DNA of 64,000 nucleotides from Palaemon carinicauda (taxonomy: Eukaryota; Arthropoda; Malacostraca; Decapoda; Palaemonidae). The stretch is from positions 85,850,942-85,914,941 of the forward strand of contig NC_090751.1 of assembly GCF_036898095.1 (NCBI RefSeq), written 5' to 3'. Within the stretch, counting starts at the first letter, position 1. Every line of letters starts with the position of its first letter. Below are positions 46,887-57,132 of this stretch, in pieces. A program made the position numbers and the translations under genes. The notes beneath the pieces were generated by a model. That model worked only from the letters and a program-made list of their open reading frames with translations, was not told where the DNA came from and ran no database searches.

Positions 46887-47820
46887 AATAGTGCTTCCAG
46901 ATCCCAATCCATCTGTCATCATGAAAGTACCTAAGATTTGCTCTTCATATAAAGATATACAGTACCCGTTCCAGGTGCTTTGCTGTCAAAAACCCCTCAA
47001 GCATTCACAAGTGTTCACTCTGGTTTCTTCTTGGGCTTATGCCAGTAGCATTCGTCTCCTTCTTTACCTAGATGATTGGTTGATCCTAGCAAACTTGGTA
47101 GAGACTCTTCTCCTTCACCGAGACAAGCTCCTTAAATTTTGCCTCGTCAGGGGGGTTGTGGTAAACCCTAAGTCCTCATTGCAACCCAAAAAATCCAGTA
47201 TGTCTACTGTAGGTATGCAGCTAGACAACCGGCTAGAAAAAAGTGTTCCTATCGCATAGCAGAATCAAGAGATTCAAGGAAGTAACTCATCCCTTTCTAA
47301 TGTAAGGCTTGCTACAAGCACACTGGTTGCAGCACCTACTGGGGCACTTGTCATCCTTGGAATGTCTAGTCCCCAATTGCTGCCTTCACATTCGATCACT
47401 TCATTGGCAGCTGAAGACCTCGTCTCTGAGTAGGGACCCTCCGGAATAGCATATTCCAGTGGGGTCAGAACAGAGGAAAGACTCGAGTTGGTGGATCGTA
47501 GATTCCAACCATCTCAAAAGGTTGGATCTTTCTCCTCCCCTCAGGCTTGATGCTTTTCACGGGTGCATCAAAAAATTATGAGGGGGTCTCACCTGTTACA
47601 GCACATGGCCTCCAGGCTGTCCTCCGACTCCGATTGGCAATGCCACATAAACCTCCCGGAATTGAGGGCAACCTTTTTACCCTTTCATCACTTCCAAGAG
47701 GCCACTCTGTAGTGTTGAGTGACAACACAACGGTGGTGGCATATATTAACAAACAAATTGGTACATTTTCACAGCAGCTGTGCCATCTAGCTGTTGAAAT
47801 TCTGCGACAGAACACAATGT
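46887..47820 (+). pseudogene. DIRS copy E, RT and RNase H fragment
   Basis: LPDPNPSV..MKVPKIC is a frame-shifted RT start. Then VFTLVSSWAYASSIRLLLYL with catalytic YLDD (47065-47076), DWLILANLVETLLLHRDKL and KSSLQP. RNase H from about 47550 has LFTGASKN (catalytic Asp changed to Gly), LSDNTTVVAYINKQIGTFSQ and LAVEILRQNT. The frame is cut at 47820 by DIRS-F and continues at 63776. Heavily mutated, hence an older copy. Confidence 0.78.
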
Positions 47821-47850
47821 AATATGAAAAATTCATAGATAATTTGTATT

Positions 47851-48110
47851 TGTTCCGTAACTGAATACAAACCACGCTATTTACATGAGGTAATTTCTTC
47901 GGCGCAGCCGATGACGAGCCATAAAGTTTTAACGAGGGTTTCCTACTCCACCGCTAGTTAGCGGAGGGGGGTGTAGCTTGCTACCCCTCCACCCTCACAC
48001 ACACCGGTAATTCGTCCACTTTACTTTTGGCTCGGAGAGACGACAGACCTGTTAGCGCTCTCCTCTCTTTTGACTGCCATAATTTTTGTTTACTTTTTCT
48101 TTCAGTGTTT
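47851..48110 (+). repeat. DIRS-D left terminal repeat and leader
   Basis: Terminus, GACGAGCC, palindrome CCGCTAGTTAGCGG (47950-47963), hairpin tip GTAGCTTGCTAC with flanking G and C arms, CACCGGTAA, then TTTTTCTTTCAG (about 48095-48106), a good polypyrimidine-AG candidate 3' splice site 33 bp before the ORF1 ATG. Confidence 0.82.
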
Positions 48111-48138
48111 GTGTGTGAAGCTGGCCTCTATTATCATC

Positions 48139-51100
48139 ATGCGCACTTGCCTTGGTCTTCCCGGCTGCCCTTGTGGGACCTTCATGTCGGTCGTGGAGAC
48201 AGATCCGCACTCCTTATGCCCTCAGTGTAGGGGCCAATGGTGTGATAGTGTAAATTTGTGTATTGTGTGTAGGGAGTGGTCTACCTCCTAGTGGGAGAGG
48301 TTTGCCCGGCAATGTAAGAAGAAGGCTAAAAGGGATCGTTCTCCTTCCGAGGTTTCTCGGGAGAGAGAAAATCCTAGGTCTTCTTCTTTCGCCGCCCATT
48401 CCTCCTCCGAAGCTCCCGCTCGGGCAGCCTCTTAGCGTAGACCTTAATGTTGATGTTGTCGACCAATCCCGTGGTAAGGGAGAGGCCGCTGCCTACCATA
48501 GTGAGGCGGCTGCCCCTCCCCCCTCGGAGGAGGTCTTTTTGTCTAACCGTGATCTTTTTCAGCTTTGGGCTTCCTTGGGGCTACAGGGGTCACCCTCCAA
48601 GGAAGCCCTGTTTGACATGGTCAAACGGGGTGCGGCCGCTGAACAATCGTCAACTATAGCGGAGATAGATCCTCTGTCTGTAGTTGACGTAGTTGTTTCG
48701 GAAACATCCCATGGATCTGTCCAAACACCTGTTCCTGTGGCTGAGGTAGCTGAAGGCTCTGTCTCCCCCTCCGAACACACTTCGAGGGAGGAGCTGAGTC
48801 CTACGCTCTCTCCTTCCAGTGAGATTCCCTCTCGGGGGAGTTCTCTGGTAGAGACGCCTCTTCGGAGGCCCCATGATGGTCAGCTTGCTGATCCAACGGC
48901 CCCTCGTGGGCGTATAAGGCGGAAGGCTCGCCCTCCCTTCGCCGTAGAGGTCTTCCTTCTCCCTTTAAAGGAGTTAGGAGGTGCCTCTTCTGCTCGTCGT
49001 CCCCACAATCCTCTGCGGAGGAAACGACTCCCCGCTCTCCTATCCTGCCAGCTACCACCCTAGACCTCTCCGGGGATCGTTTGCGATCCCCTTTGGAGGA
49101 TGGTCGTCCTTCGGGACAAGGGTCTCCTCAACCATCTATATCGAAGGCTGCTGATGCGCTTGACGCGCCCCCTGAGTCTGCCACTGCACAGTCTACAGGC
49201 CCTTCTGGGTCTCAGGGACTTGAGCGCAAAACTGTGCCCCTCGTCTCTAAGCGTAAGGCTCTGCCTGCGCCCGTTGCTGTTGTTCCTGAAGTTGCTGATA
49301 AAGCGCTTCGGCGCTCACCGTTAGGCGTTCGCGCCTCTGATCCTGTTAAGCCCCAGAGTTCCCCTGCGCGCTCACGCTCATCGACAGCTGTTCCTGATGC
49401 AGCGCGCAAGCGCTCAAAGGCACCCACGGGTCCACCTTTACCAGCGCTGCCGCGCCCCCCAGTTCCTGTTACATCACGCGCGGTCCCAAAGGTTCCTGAG
49501 TCGGCCCACAGGTTCCTGCGGACTCGTCGCGCCCTATGGGGGAAAAACGCGACGCGCGTTCGCCCCTGGTTCCTGTCACTTCACGCGCGGTCCAAAAGGT
49601 TCCAGAGTCGGCGCACAGGCGCCCACAGGTTCCTGCGGACTCGTCGCGCCCTACGGGGGAAAAGCGCGTTCGCGCGCGATTCCATCTTCAGTGCTCACGC
49701 GCTCTCCAACGCATCCAGGTGTCGCCTTGGAATCATCGCACTCACCCAAAGAGGTTCGCGCTGTAAAGGAGGTTCGCGATGCGCGTTCACGCGCAGTTCC
49801 TGTTCCAGCGCCCGCTCGTTCTCTCCAATGCGATCACGTGTCGCGCCGACTTAGCACGTTGCTCCAGAGATGGCTAAGTCAGCTCACAGGCGCTCACGGC
49901 CCCCTCTGGAACCGCGCGAGTCTGCTGCCGACACTATCGCGCGTGACGCTCATCTGTTGCGCCCAGTTCCAGCTACGCGCCCTGTGCCTGTGTTCAAGGC
50001 AACTGTGGGCGTTCCAGAACTCCATCATGCTGTTCGCAACACGCGTCCTGTTCCGGATACACGCTATGCGCGCCGACAATCGCCAGCGCGGTTAGCGACC
50101 TCGCAGGCGAATAGGGCGGTCCCTCCCGACCATCGCCCGCAGGTCTCTCGCTACCCTGCTACAGTACAATCACCTTCACGGCAAGTTCTCCCAGACACGC
50201 GCACAGGCGCCCCTGTCATATCGCGCCCTTCCGGGTCTCACCAGGTCGCTGCGCACTTGCGCGTTCGTCCAGTTCCTGATCGCCGTACGCCGACGCCTTC
50301 ACCAACGCGCTCTCGCGGTCTTATTCCAGCTCGCGCTCTCAGATCTCCAAGGCATTACCGCCCCAATGATCCATCTGTGCGCCATCGCTCCCTTGCGCCC
50401 GCCCCCGCTCACGCGGGTGCGCGCACTTGCGATTTTCCAGCATCGCCCGCCCACGCGGGTGCGCGCACTTGCGATTTTCCAGCATCGCCCGCCCACGCGG
50501 ATGCGTGTGATTTAGCTCGCGCTCGCGATTTTTCAGCTTCGCGCTCGCGATTTTTCAGCTTCGCGCTACCCTGACGCGTGCGACGCTGTGCCAGGCGGAT
50601 TCTTCCTTGTTGCGCTCCCCTCCACGCAAGCGCAGACCAGCGCGCTCGCCAGATTGGGGCTGCTCCCCGGAAAGGTTTGGGTATTCTTCTTTTTTAGCCC
50701 AGAAGGCGAACCCTCGTTTGTTAACTCCTCCTAGGGATCCATCTATCCCCTTGCCTTCAGAGGGAGTGTCTGACAGCGCCGCTGTCAGTCAACAGCCGTG
50801 GTTTGATACCCTCCTCAGAGCTCTTGTGCGGGCTATTAAGCCCGCCACCTCTGACTCGGGTCGTGAACCAGCGGCAGTTTCCTCCCCCCTGAAGAGGAAG
50901 AGAGGAGTCTCTCCCGTGGACCCTCCTCCGAGACCTAGGCTGTCCCCTCGCAGATCCTTAGGCAAGGTTCCTACTCCACCTCAGACCTTCTCGCCCTCCC
51001 CTGCGGAGGAGGAATACCCCTCCTCAGGGGAATCGGTTGAACAGGAGGACTTCCCCATCGCACCAATGGAGGAAGTTCATCCCCCTTCCGAGAGGTCTCC

Positions 51101-52219
51101 TCGTCTTGAGGTGGAGAAGGACCTACCCCCTTCGCTTTTGGAGTCCTGTATCCCGCCCAGGAGGGAATCTAAGGACTCTTAAGACGATTCCTAAATCGTC
51201 AGCCAGGATCAGACAGGAGCAGCCAAGGTCGGTCGAGGATGCCCACATGTCCCCCCAGGAAGAGCCCTTGGGGACAGGAGACTTCGCTGCAAGTCCATCG
51301 GGAGGCAAGCGCCAGGAGTCGGAACATGTATTCTGACAAGTCCTGACCCTCATGAGGAGTCTAAACGGGATCCCAGATCCTGAGGTCCCTCCTCGTGAAG
51401 GGAAGGACACAGTCCTGGATCGTATCTATGGCACTCAAAAGCCCTCTAGGGCCAGTGCAGCTCTGCCCTGGTCTCAGGGGATGAAGAGTGCTAGAGAGAA
51501 GATCGAGGAACAACTCGCAGAGCTTGCCTCCTCCAGCAGGTCGAGTGCCGGGAATAAGCTCCTCCCTCCTCCTCGAGTTCATCAGAGGAGGTATTTTGAG
51601 ATCCTTGAGGAGTCTTCTCTGAGTCCTCCCCCACACCACTCCGTGGAAGCTCTCACAGGGGGATGCTCTCTTGAGAGAGACTCCAACCGGCACGTATCCT
51701 TCTCGGCCACTGAGATCCAGAGTCAGGATCTCAGTGGCTTCATGGCTAGACATCTGCCTGGGGTCTCTGGGCATTCTGGTGCGATCCGAGGATCTCTCCA
51801 AGGAAAGCACCAGGAAAGCGCTGGAGACCTTCCTCCTCTCGGGCACTCGGACCATCGAGTTCCTGTCCCACCAAGTCGGGAGCTTGTGGGCCAACACGAT
51901 CCTCAAGCGTCGGGACGCGGTGGCTGAGAGGCTTCACCAGAAGGTCCCCAGCGCCGAGACTAGTAGGCTCAGACACTCTTCTGTCCTCAGCAAGAGTCTG
52001 TTCGAGCCTAAGGACGTGGAGCTCACTGACGAGAGGTGGAGGAAGTCCGATCAGGATTCCCTCATCCATAGGGCCCTGACATCAAGGCCCTACAAGCCTC
52101 CGGCAGTACAGCAGCCCCGCCCTGCCAGGGACACGAAGAAGACAACTGTAGCAGCGAAGCCCAAGGTGTCTAAGCCCTTTCCTGCCAAGGCCAAAAGGGG
52201 CAAGAAGTCCTCCAGGTGA
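48139..52219 (+). pseudogene. DIRS-D ORF1 (gag-like)
   Basis: ATG 48139. The Cys module has spacing C4-x5-C10-x-C12...DPH(22-24)-x2-C27-x2-C30-x4-C35-x5-C41-x2-C44, followed by REWSTS and TAG at 48289-48291 (Gln codon in relatives). Later frames: SNRDLFQLWASLGLQG and IDPLSVVDVVV (48535-48700), VETPLRR, a Pro/Arg/Ser-rich region 49080-50570 with internal duplications, RDPSIPLPSEGVSDSAAVSQ then QPWFDTLLRALVRAIKPA (50737-50850), PPRRESKDS, SARIRQEQ, ESEHVF, LPWSQGMKSAREKI, RRYFEILEE, SLGILVRSEDLSKE and a Lys-rich end at 52219. At least four frame changes. Confidence 0.8.
49460..49675 (+). repeat. Approx. 108-bp direct duplication in DIRS-D ORF1
   Basis: Two adjacent copies sharing TTCCTGT-ACxTCACGCGCGGT, AGGTTCCxGAGTCGGC and CACAGGTTCCTGCGGACTCG, followed by CGCGCCCTA-GGGGGAAAA. 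A second local duplication of about 48 bp (CCCACGCGGGTGCGCGCAC...) repeats 2-3 times at 50405-50510. Confidence 0.75.
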
Positions 52220-52289
52220 AGCAAGAACCCTAGAGGTACCAGCCGAGGCCGGAAACGCTAGGGGTGGTAATCCCCCTGCACGTCCACCA

Positions 52290-53231
52290 GTGGGGGGGTG
52301 CGTTCAGAGTTGCGCAGCAAGGTGGCAGCAACTCGGGGCGGATACCTGGACGATCTTTGTGATTTCTCAAGGGTATCGCGTCCCGTTCACGGCATCTCTA
52401 CTTCCCCTGACAGCGGATCCAGTGTCGCTGAGCTCTCTTGCCATGGGGTCGGCAAAAGGGCAGGCCCTTCGGGCCGAAGTCCAGACCATGTTGGAGAAGA
52501 ACGCGCTCCAGGAGGTCATGGACGGGTCCCCAGGCTTCTACAGTCGACTCTTACTTGTGAAAAAGGCGTCTGGAGGCTGGAGACCAGTCATCGATCTCTC
52601 GACCCTGAACGGGTTTGTCAAACAGACTCCGTTCAGCATGGAGACAGCGGACACAGTCAGGCTTGCAGTGACACTACGAGATTTCATGTGCACCCTGGAG
52701 CTGAAGGACGCATACTTCCAGATCCCGATATACCCGTCTTCAAGGAAGTACCTAAGATTTTGCCTAGATCACAAGATCTACCAGTTCAAGGTGTTGTGCT
52801 TCGGTCTCTCCACAGTACCTCAGGTGTTCACCAGAGTCTTCACCATCATCTCTTCGTGGGCACATAGTATCGGGATCCATCTCCTTCGTTACCTGGACGA
52901 CTGGCTGGTCCTGGCAGACTCGAAGGTATCTCATCTCCGCCACCGAGACAAGCTCCTCGAGGTTTGCTGGGATCTGGGGATCGTGGTAAACCTCAAAAAG
53001 TCTTTTCTGCAACCCTCTCAGAGACTGGTATATCTGGGCATGATCATAGACACCAATCTCCACAAAGCCTTCCCATCAGACGAAAGGATAGCAAGGCTGA
53101 AGAAGGTCGCGAGACCTTTCCTCACTCGAGAAGAGCTCCCAGCCCAATCGTGGCTTCGTCTCCTCGGCCACCTCTCCTCTCTAACCCGTCTCGTCCCCAG
53201 CAGTCGCCTCAGGATGAGATCCCTTCAGTGA
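52290..53231 (+). pseudogene. DIRS-D reverse transcriptase
   Basis: RT of about 310 codons: GYRVPF, MLEKNALQEVMDGSPGFYSR, LLLVKKASGGWRPVI, FSMETADTVRLAVT, TLELKDAYFQIPI (Asp to Glu in the conserved LDLKDAY, though the catalytic D of KDAY is kept), VLCFGLSTVPQVF, catalytic YLDD (52890-52901), VYLGMIIDTNLHK and LLGHLSSLTRLVP. It ends at TGA 53229-53231 where relatives have TGG; the same frame then continues into RNase H. Confidence 0.85.
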
Positions 53232-53276
53232 CGACTGAAGTCCTGGTGGAGTCAAGGACTCGACTCCCCGGACATC

Positions 53277-54053
53277 TTGATCCCTATGGGATCTGCGGAA
53301 CGGTCGGACCTGGAGTGGTGGGTGGCAGACGAGAACCTACGAAAGAGAGTGGATCTTCTCGTCTCCTCCCCAGATTTAATGTTGTTTTCGAACGCGTCAA
53401 ACAAAGGGTGGGGGGCCCACGTTCTGAACCACAAGGCCTCCGGCCTGTGGTCAGAATCAGAAAAGTACCTTCACATAAACTTGCTGGAGATGAAGGCCGT
53501 TTTTCTGGGCCTTCAAAAGTTCCACCAAGTCCTGGCGGGTCACTCCGTAGTGGTAATGAGTGACAACACCACGGTGGTGGCTTACATCAACAAGCAGGGA
53601 GGTACCTTTTCGGAACTGCTGTCCCATCTTGCAGTAGAGGTTCTGAGATGGTCCGAGGTCCACTCAATATCACTTACAGCTCGCTTCATTCCTGGCAAGA
53701 GGAGTGTGCTCGCCGACAGTCTGAGCAGAGCGACGCAGATAGTGAGTACCGAGTGGTCTTTGGATCCTCAGATAGCCAACAAAGTCCTGACTTTGTGGGG
53801 TTCTCCGACTGTGGACCTGTTTGCTACGGCGTTGAACACCAAGCTTCCGCTGTACTTCTCCCCAGTCCCGAACCCCAAGGCCCTCTGGCAGGATGCCTTC
53901 CAACAACGGTGGGACAACGTCGACGTGTACGCCTTTCCCCCGTTCTGTCTGATGAGGAGGGTCCTCAACAAGACCAGAACATCGGTCAATCTCTCGATGA
54001 CCTTGATAGCTCTGCTATGGTTTCACGCAGAGTGGTTTCCGGACCTTCTGTAG
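53277..54053 (+). pseudogene. DIRS-D RNase H and methyltransferase-like region
   Basis: In frame with the RT upstream. RNase H: LMLFSNASNKGWGAH (first catalytic Asp is Asn here), LLEMKAVFLGL, VVMSDNTTVVAYINKQGG, RFIPGKRSVLADSLSR. MT-like: TVDLFATALNTKLPLYFS, WDNVDVYAFPPFCLM, LMTLIALLWFHAEWFPDLL. TAG at 54051-54053 replaces a Gln codon. The PPF box and flanking residues are identical in copies B and D. Confidence 0.82.
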
Positions 54054-55512
54054 CTCTTCACGGAGATCCCGAGGGAACTCCCTCCACGTCACTAGCTACT
54101 CAAACAACCACACTCCAATATCTTTCACAAAGCCGTAGCTTCGCTTCGACTTCACGCCTGGAGGTTATCCAGCATCTCCTCAAAGAGAGACGATTTTTGC
54201 AACAAGTTGCGGAAAAGATTTTTGGCCACCTGCGCAGGTTATCCGCAGGAGTCTACCAGGCGAAGTGGCGAGTTTTCTGTGGTTGGTGCCGTGGAAGGGG
54301 TATCTCTCCCCTCGATGCCATTTTACCAGCAATAGCGGAGTTCCTTGTGTATCTGCGGGAAGAAATGCGCCTTTCAGTCTCGGCAGTGAAAGGCTATCGC
54401 TCATCCTTAAGTCTTGCCTTCAGGCTCAAAGGAATGGACATTTCCTCCTCGCTGGAACTGTCTCTGCTCATACGGAGTTATGAACTTACCTGCCCTCAGT
54501 CGGAAGTGAGACCTCCTCCTTGGAACGTGGTTCGAGTCGTCAGGTCTCTTAACCCTTTTACCCCCAAAGGACGTACTGGTACGTTTCACAAAAGCCATCC
54601 CTTTACCCCCATGGACGTACCAGTACGTCCTTGCAAAAAAATGCTATAAAAATTATTTTTTTCATATTTTTGATAATTTTTTGAAAAAATTCAGGCATTT
54701 TCCAAGAGAATGAGACCAACCTGACCTCTCTATGACAAAAATTAAGGCTGTTAGAGCAATTTAAAAAAATATACTGCAAAATGTGCTGGGAAAAAATAAC
54801 CCCATGGGGGTTAAGGGTTGGAAATTTCCAAATAGGCTGGGGGTTAAAGGGTTAAGAGGCCTCCCTACAAACCATTACGCCAGGCTTCAGATCGCCACCT
54901 TACCTGGAAGACGGTGTTCCTGCTAGCTTTGGCCTCGGCCAAGCGAGTCAGCGAACTACAGTACATGGTCTGTCCTATGACGTCGCCCATTCAAGGGGAT
55001 GGGGGGAGGTAACGTTCAGCTTCGTCCCTGAGTTTGTTGCTAAGACTCAGAACCCGGGAGTTCCGTACCCTAGGTTCGACTCTTTCTAGTTCTCGAGTCT
55101 TCGTTCTGTAACAGATGACCCAGACCATCTCCTACTGTGCTCAGTCAGGAGTCTGAAGTTGTATCTGAAGAGAACAGCTGCAGTCCGGCCCCAGGTGCGA
55201 GCCTTGTTTGTTAGCACCGGGCCAACGAAGAAGAGGGTCACCAGAAACACCATCTCGGCCTGGATCCGCAAGGTAATCCACTTGGCCTTGAGTTCTGACC
55301 CTCCCCCGTCACGGTGCTCTAGGGCGCATGATGTCAGGGGCGTGGCTGCGTCCCTGGCCTTCAAGAAGAACTTTTCTGTGACGCAGGTCCTGCAAGCTGG
55401 GGTCTGGAAGCGTCAGACTACCTTCACGGCCCACTACCTGGAAGACGTGACACACATGAGGCTCGATACGTTTTCTATTGGCCCTGTGGTGGCTGCACAA
55501 CAGCTGGTCTAA
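54017..55512 (+). pseudogene. DIRS-D tyrosine recombinase, interrupted by a MITE
   Basis: ATG at 54017 (MVSRRVVSGPS). KWRVFCGWCRGRGISPLD, LREEMRLSVSAVKGYRSSL and PPPWNVVRVVRSL precede the MITE at 54549-54851. After it: LLALASAKRVSELQ (Arg 1), a 5-bp insertion near 54958-54965 that shifts the frame, TAG at 55087-55089, then an open end 55159-55512 with TRNTISAWIRKVIHLAL, AHDVRGVAASLAF (His, Arg 2), WKRQTTFTAHYLEDVTH (active-site Tyr) and GPVVAAQQLV to TAA. The C-terminal catalytic half is intact as sequence, but not in one frame with the rest. Confidence 0.85.
54549..54855. mobile_element. piggyBac-type MITE with TTAA target duplication
   Basis: A 299-bp non-coding insert in the recombinase, flanked by TTAA at 54549-54552 and 54852-54855; removing the insert and one TTAA restores CTCTTAAGAG seen in copy B. 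Terminal inverted repeats CCCTTTTACCCCCA and CCCTTTAACCCCCA (one mismatch). An internal perfect inverted repeat GGACGTACTGGTACGT / ACGTACCAGTACGTCC lies near the left end (about 54568-54630). TTAA specificity and CCC-starting ends are piggyBac features. It encodes nothing, so it depended on a transposase elsewhere. Confidence 0.92.
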
Positions 55513-55989
55513 CCTCAGGCTCCTAATTGGAGAAGAAGTAGAGGGTTGAGGGTATTGTTACCCGGTTTTAGTCTGTGTGAATGAAAAGATCTGTCTGGCC
55601 CTTTTCCTTTCTTCATCCTCTCCTCCCTTGGAGAAAAAGAGCATCCTGGGTCCTTTGCACAGCTGACCTCGAACCTCTGCAGGTAAGCCATGCTTCCTTG
55701 TGTTCTTGGTATTAACTTGTAATACTGTCATGTCCCCATACCCTGACGAGGTGGTATTGGGTAGTCCTAGCCTAGATTTCCTTATTAAGGATTCCAGGTC
55801 AACTTCCTAGGACGTGTCACTGCTCACCTTCACACATAACTTGCGTAGGCCGCAGCAGTCCTTGACTGCCTGCGAGGTGCAGGGACCCCAACCCTGGAGT
55901 TGCTTCATAAACTCGGGTTCGGGGCCCCTGGGCAAGCCAAAGCCAGTATGGCAGGGGACTTACCTCCCTTCCTAAGGGTTGAGTCACCC

Positions 55990-56085
55990 CATGTAAATAG
56001 CGTGGTTTGTATTCAGTTACGGAACAAATGACAAATTCGTATATAATTTGTATTTTTCCTAACGATACAAACCTAGCTATTTACA
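55990..56085 (+). promoter_or_regulatory. DIRS-D internal complementary region
   Basis: ATGTAAATAGCGTGG..GTTACGGAACA (complement of left end) is followed directly by AATGACAAATTCGTATATAA..CGATACAAACC (complement of right end). The CGATAC variant matches D's own right end (GTATCG, 56288-56293), so the ICR and terminus have been kept in register. Confidence 0.85.
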
Positions 56086-56119
56086 GTTATGTGCCCGCCT
56101 GCCCTGTCCCCCAAGATAA

Positions 56120-56330
56120 GTCCTACCTCTAAGTAAAGTGGACGAATTACTGGTGTGTGTGAGGGTGGAGGGGTAGCAAGCTACCCCTCCCCCCCGCTAA
56201 CTAGCGGTGGGGTAGGAAACCGTCGTTAAAACTTAATGGCTCGTCATCGGCTGCGCCGAAGTAATTACCGTGTAAATAGCTAGGTTTGTATCGTTAGGAA
56301 AAATACAAATTATCTACGAATTTGTCATTT
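56120..56330 (+). repeat. DIRS-D right terminal repeat
   Basis: Inverted copy of 47851-48040: GGTAGCAAGCTACC hairpin (56173-56186), CCGCTAACTAGCGGTGGGG, CCGTCGTTAA and the right-end block to AATTTGTCATT at 56330. Confidence 0.83.
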
Positions 56331-56520
56331 TTCCTAACTATACAAACCTTAGCTATTTACACGGTAATTACTTCGGCGTAGCTGAATGATGAGCCATAAG
56401 AATTTTAACGAGGGTTTACTGCCCCGCCACTAGTTAGCGGGGGGTAGGGAGGGGTAGCAAGCTACCCCCCCCCCTCACACACACCGGTGAATGCTTCACT
56501 TTGCTTAGAGGTAGGACTTA
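56331..56520 (-). repeat. DIRS-F right terminal repeat (inner part)
   Basis: From TTCCTAACTATACAAACC through CACTAGTTAGCGG, GGGTAGCAAGCTACC (56449-56463) and CACCGGTG. The missing outer about 30 bp lie at 47821-47850. It faces DIRS-D's right repeat, giving an inverted pair over about 400 bp. Confidence 0.78.
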
Positions 56521-56551
56521 TCCCGGGGGACAGGGCTGGTGAGCAAATATG

Positions 56552-56650
56552 TGGAAATAGCTAAGGTTTGTATAGCTAGGAAAAATACAAATTACTTACG
56601 AATTTGCCATTTGTTCCGTAACTGAAATACAAACCACGCTATTTACATGG
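56552..56650 (-). promoter_or_regulatory. DIRS-F internal complementary region
   Basis: On the plus strand: AAATAGCTAAGGTTTGTATA..AATTTGCCATT followed by TGTTCCGTAACTGAAATACA..CTATTTACAT. This is the right-end and left-end sequences joined head to tail, the arrangement predicted for the circle junction. Confidence 0.82.
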
Positions 56651-57132
56651 GGTGACTCAACCCTTAGGAAGGGAGGTAAGTCCCTACCATACTGGCTTTT
56701 GGCTTTGCCCGGGGACTCAATATTTGATTGTGTAAGTACTCGAAAAATAAGGAGTCCCTGCGCCTCGCTAGCATTGCTGTGAAACTGCTGCGGCCTACAT
56801 AAGCTGTGTGTGAAGGTGAAGAGCGTGACTCGTCCTAAGAATTTGATCCAGAGTTCTTTAGGTGGAATTCTAGGCTAGGACTCTCCCAATACAACCTCGT
56901 CCGGATATGGGGACATGACAGTATTACACTTAATACTAGGAACACAAGGAAGCATGGTTTACCTGCAGTGGTTTGAGGTCAGCTATGCAAAGAACCCAGG
57001 ATGAAGCTTTCTCCAAGAAAGGAGAGGATGAAGAAAAGAATAAGGGCCAGACAAATCTTTTCGTTCACGCAAACTAAGACCGGGTAACAATGCCCTCAAC
57101 CCTCTGCTACCTGTCCATTAAGGAGCCTGAGG

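Larger units (their letters stand above)
47851..56330 (+). mobile_element. DIRS1-type retrotransposon copy D
   Basis: Complete length: about 8.2 kb without the MITE. It runs from TGTTCCGTAACTG to AATTTGTCATT and is inserted in the right terminus of copy F (AATTTGTATT | TTCCTAAC). It has all DIRS1 modules. Damage is mostly point nonsense (CAG to TAG in ORF1 and MT, TGG to TGA in RT), plus ORF1 indels, a MITE, a 5-bp insertion and a TAG in the recombinase. Apparently one of the youngest elements of the window. Confidence 0.88.
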
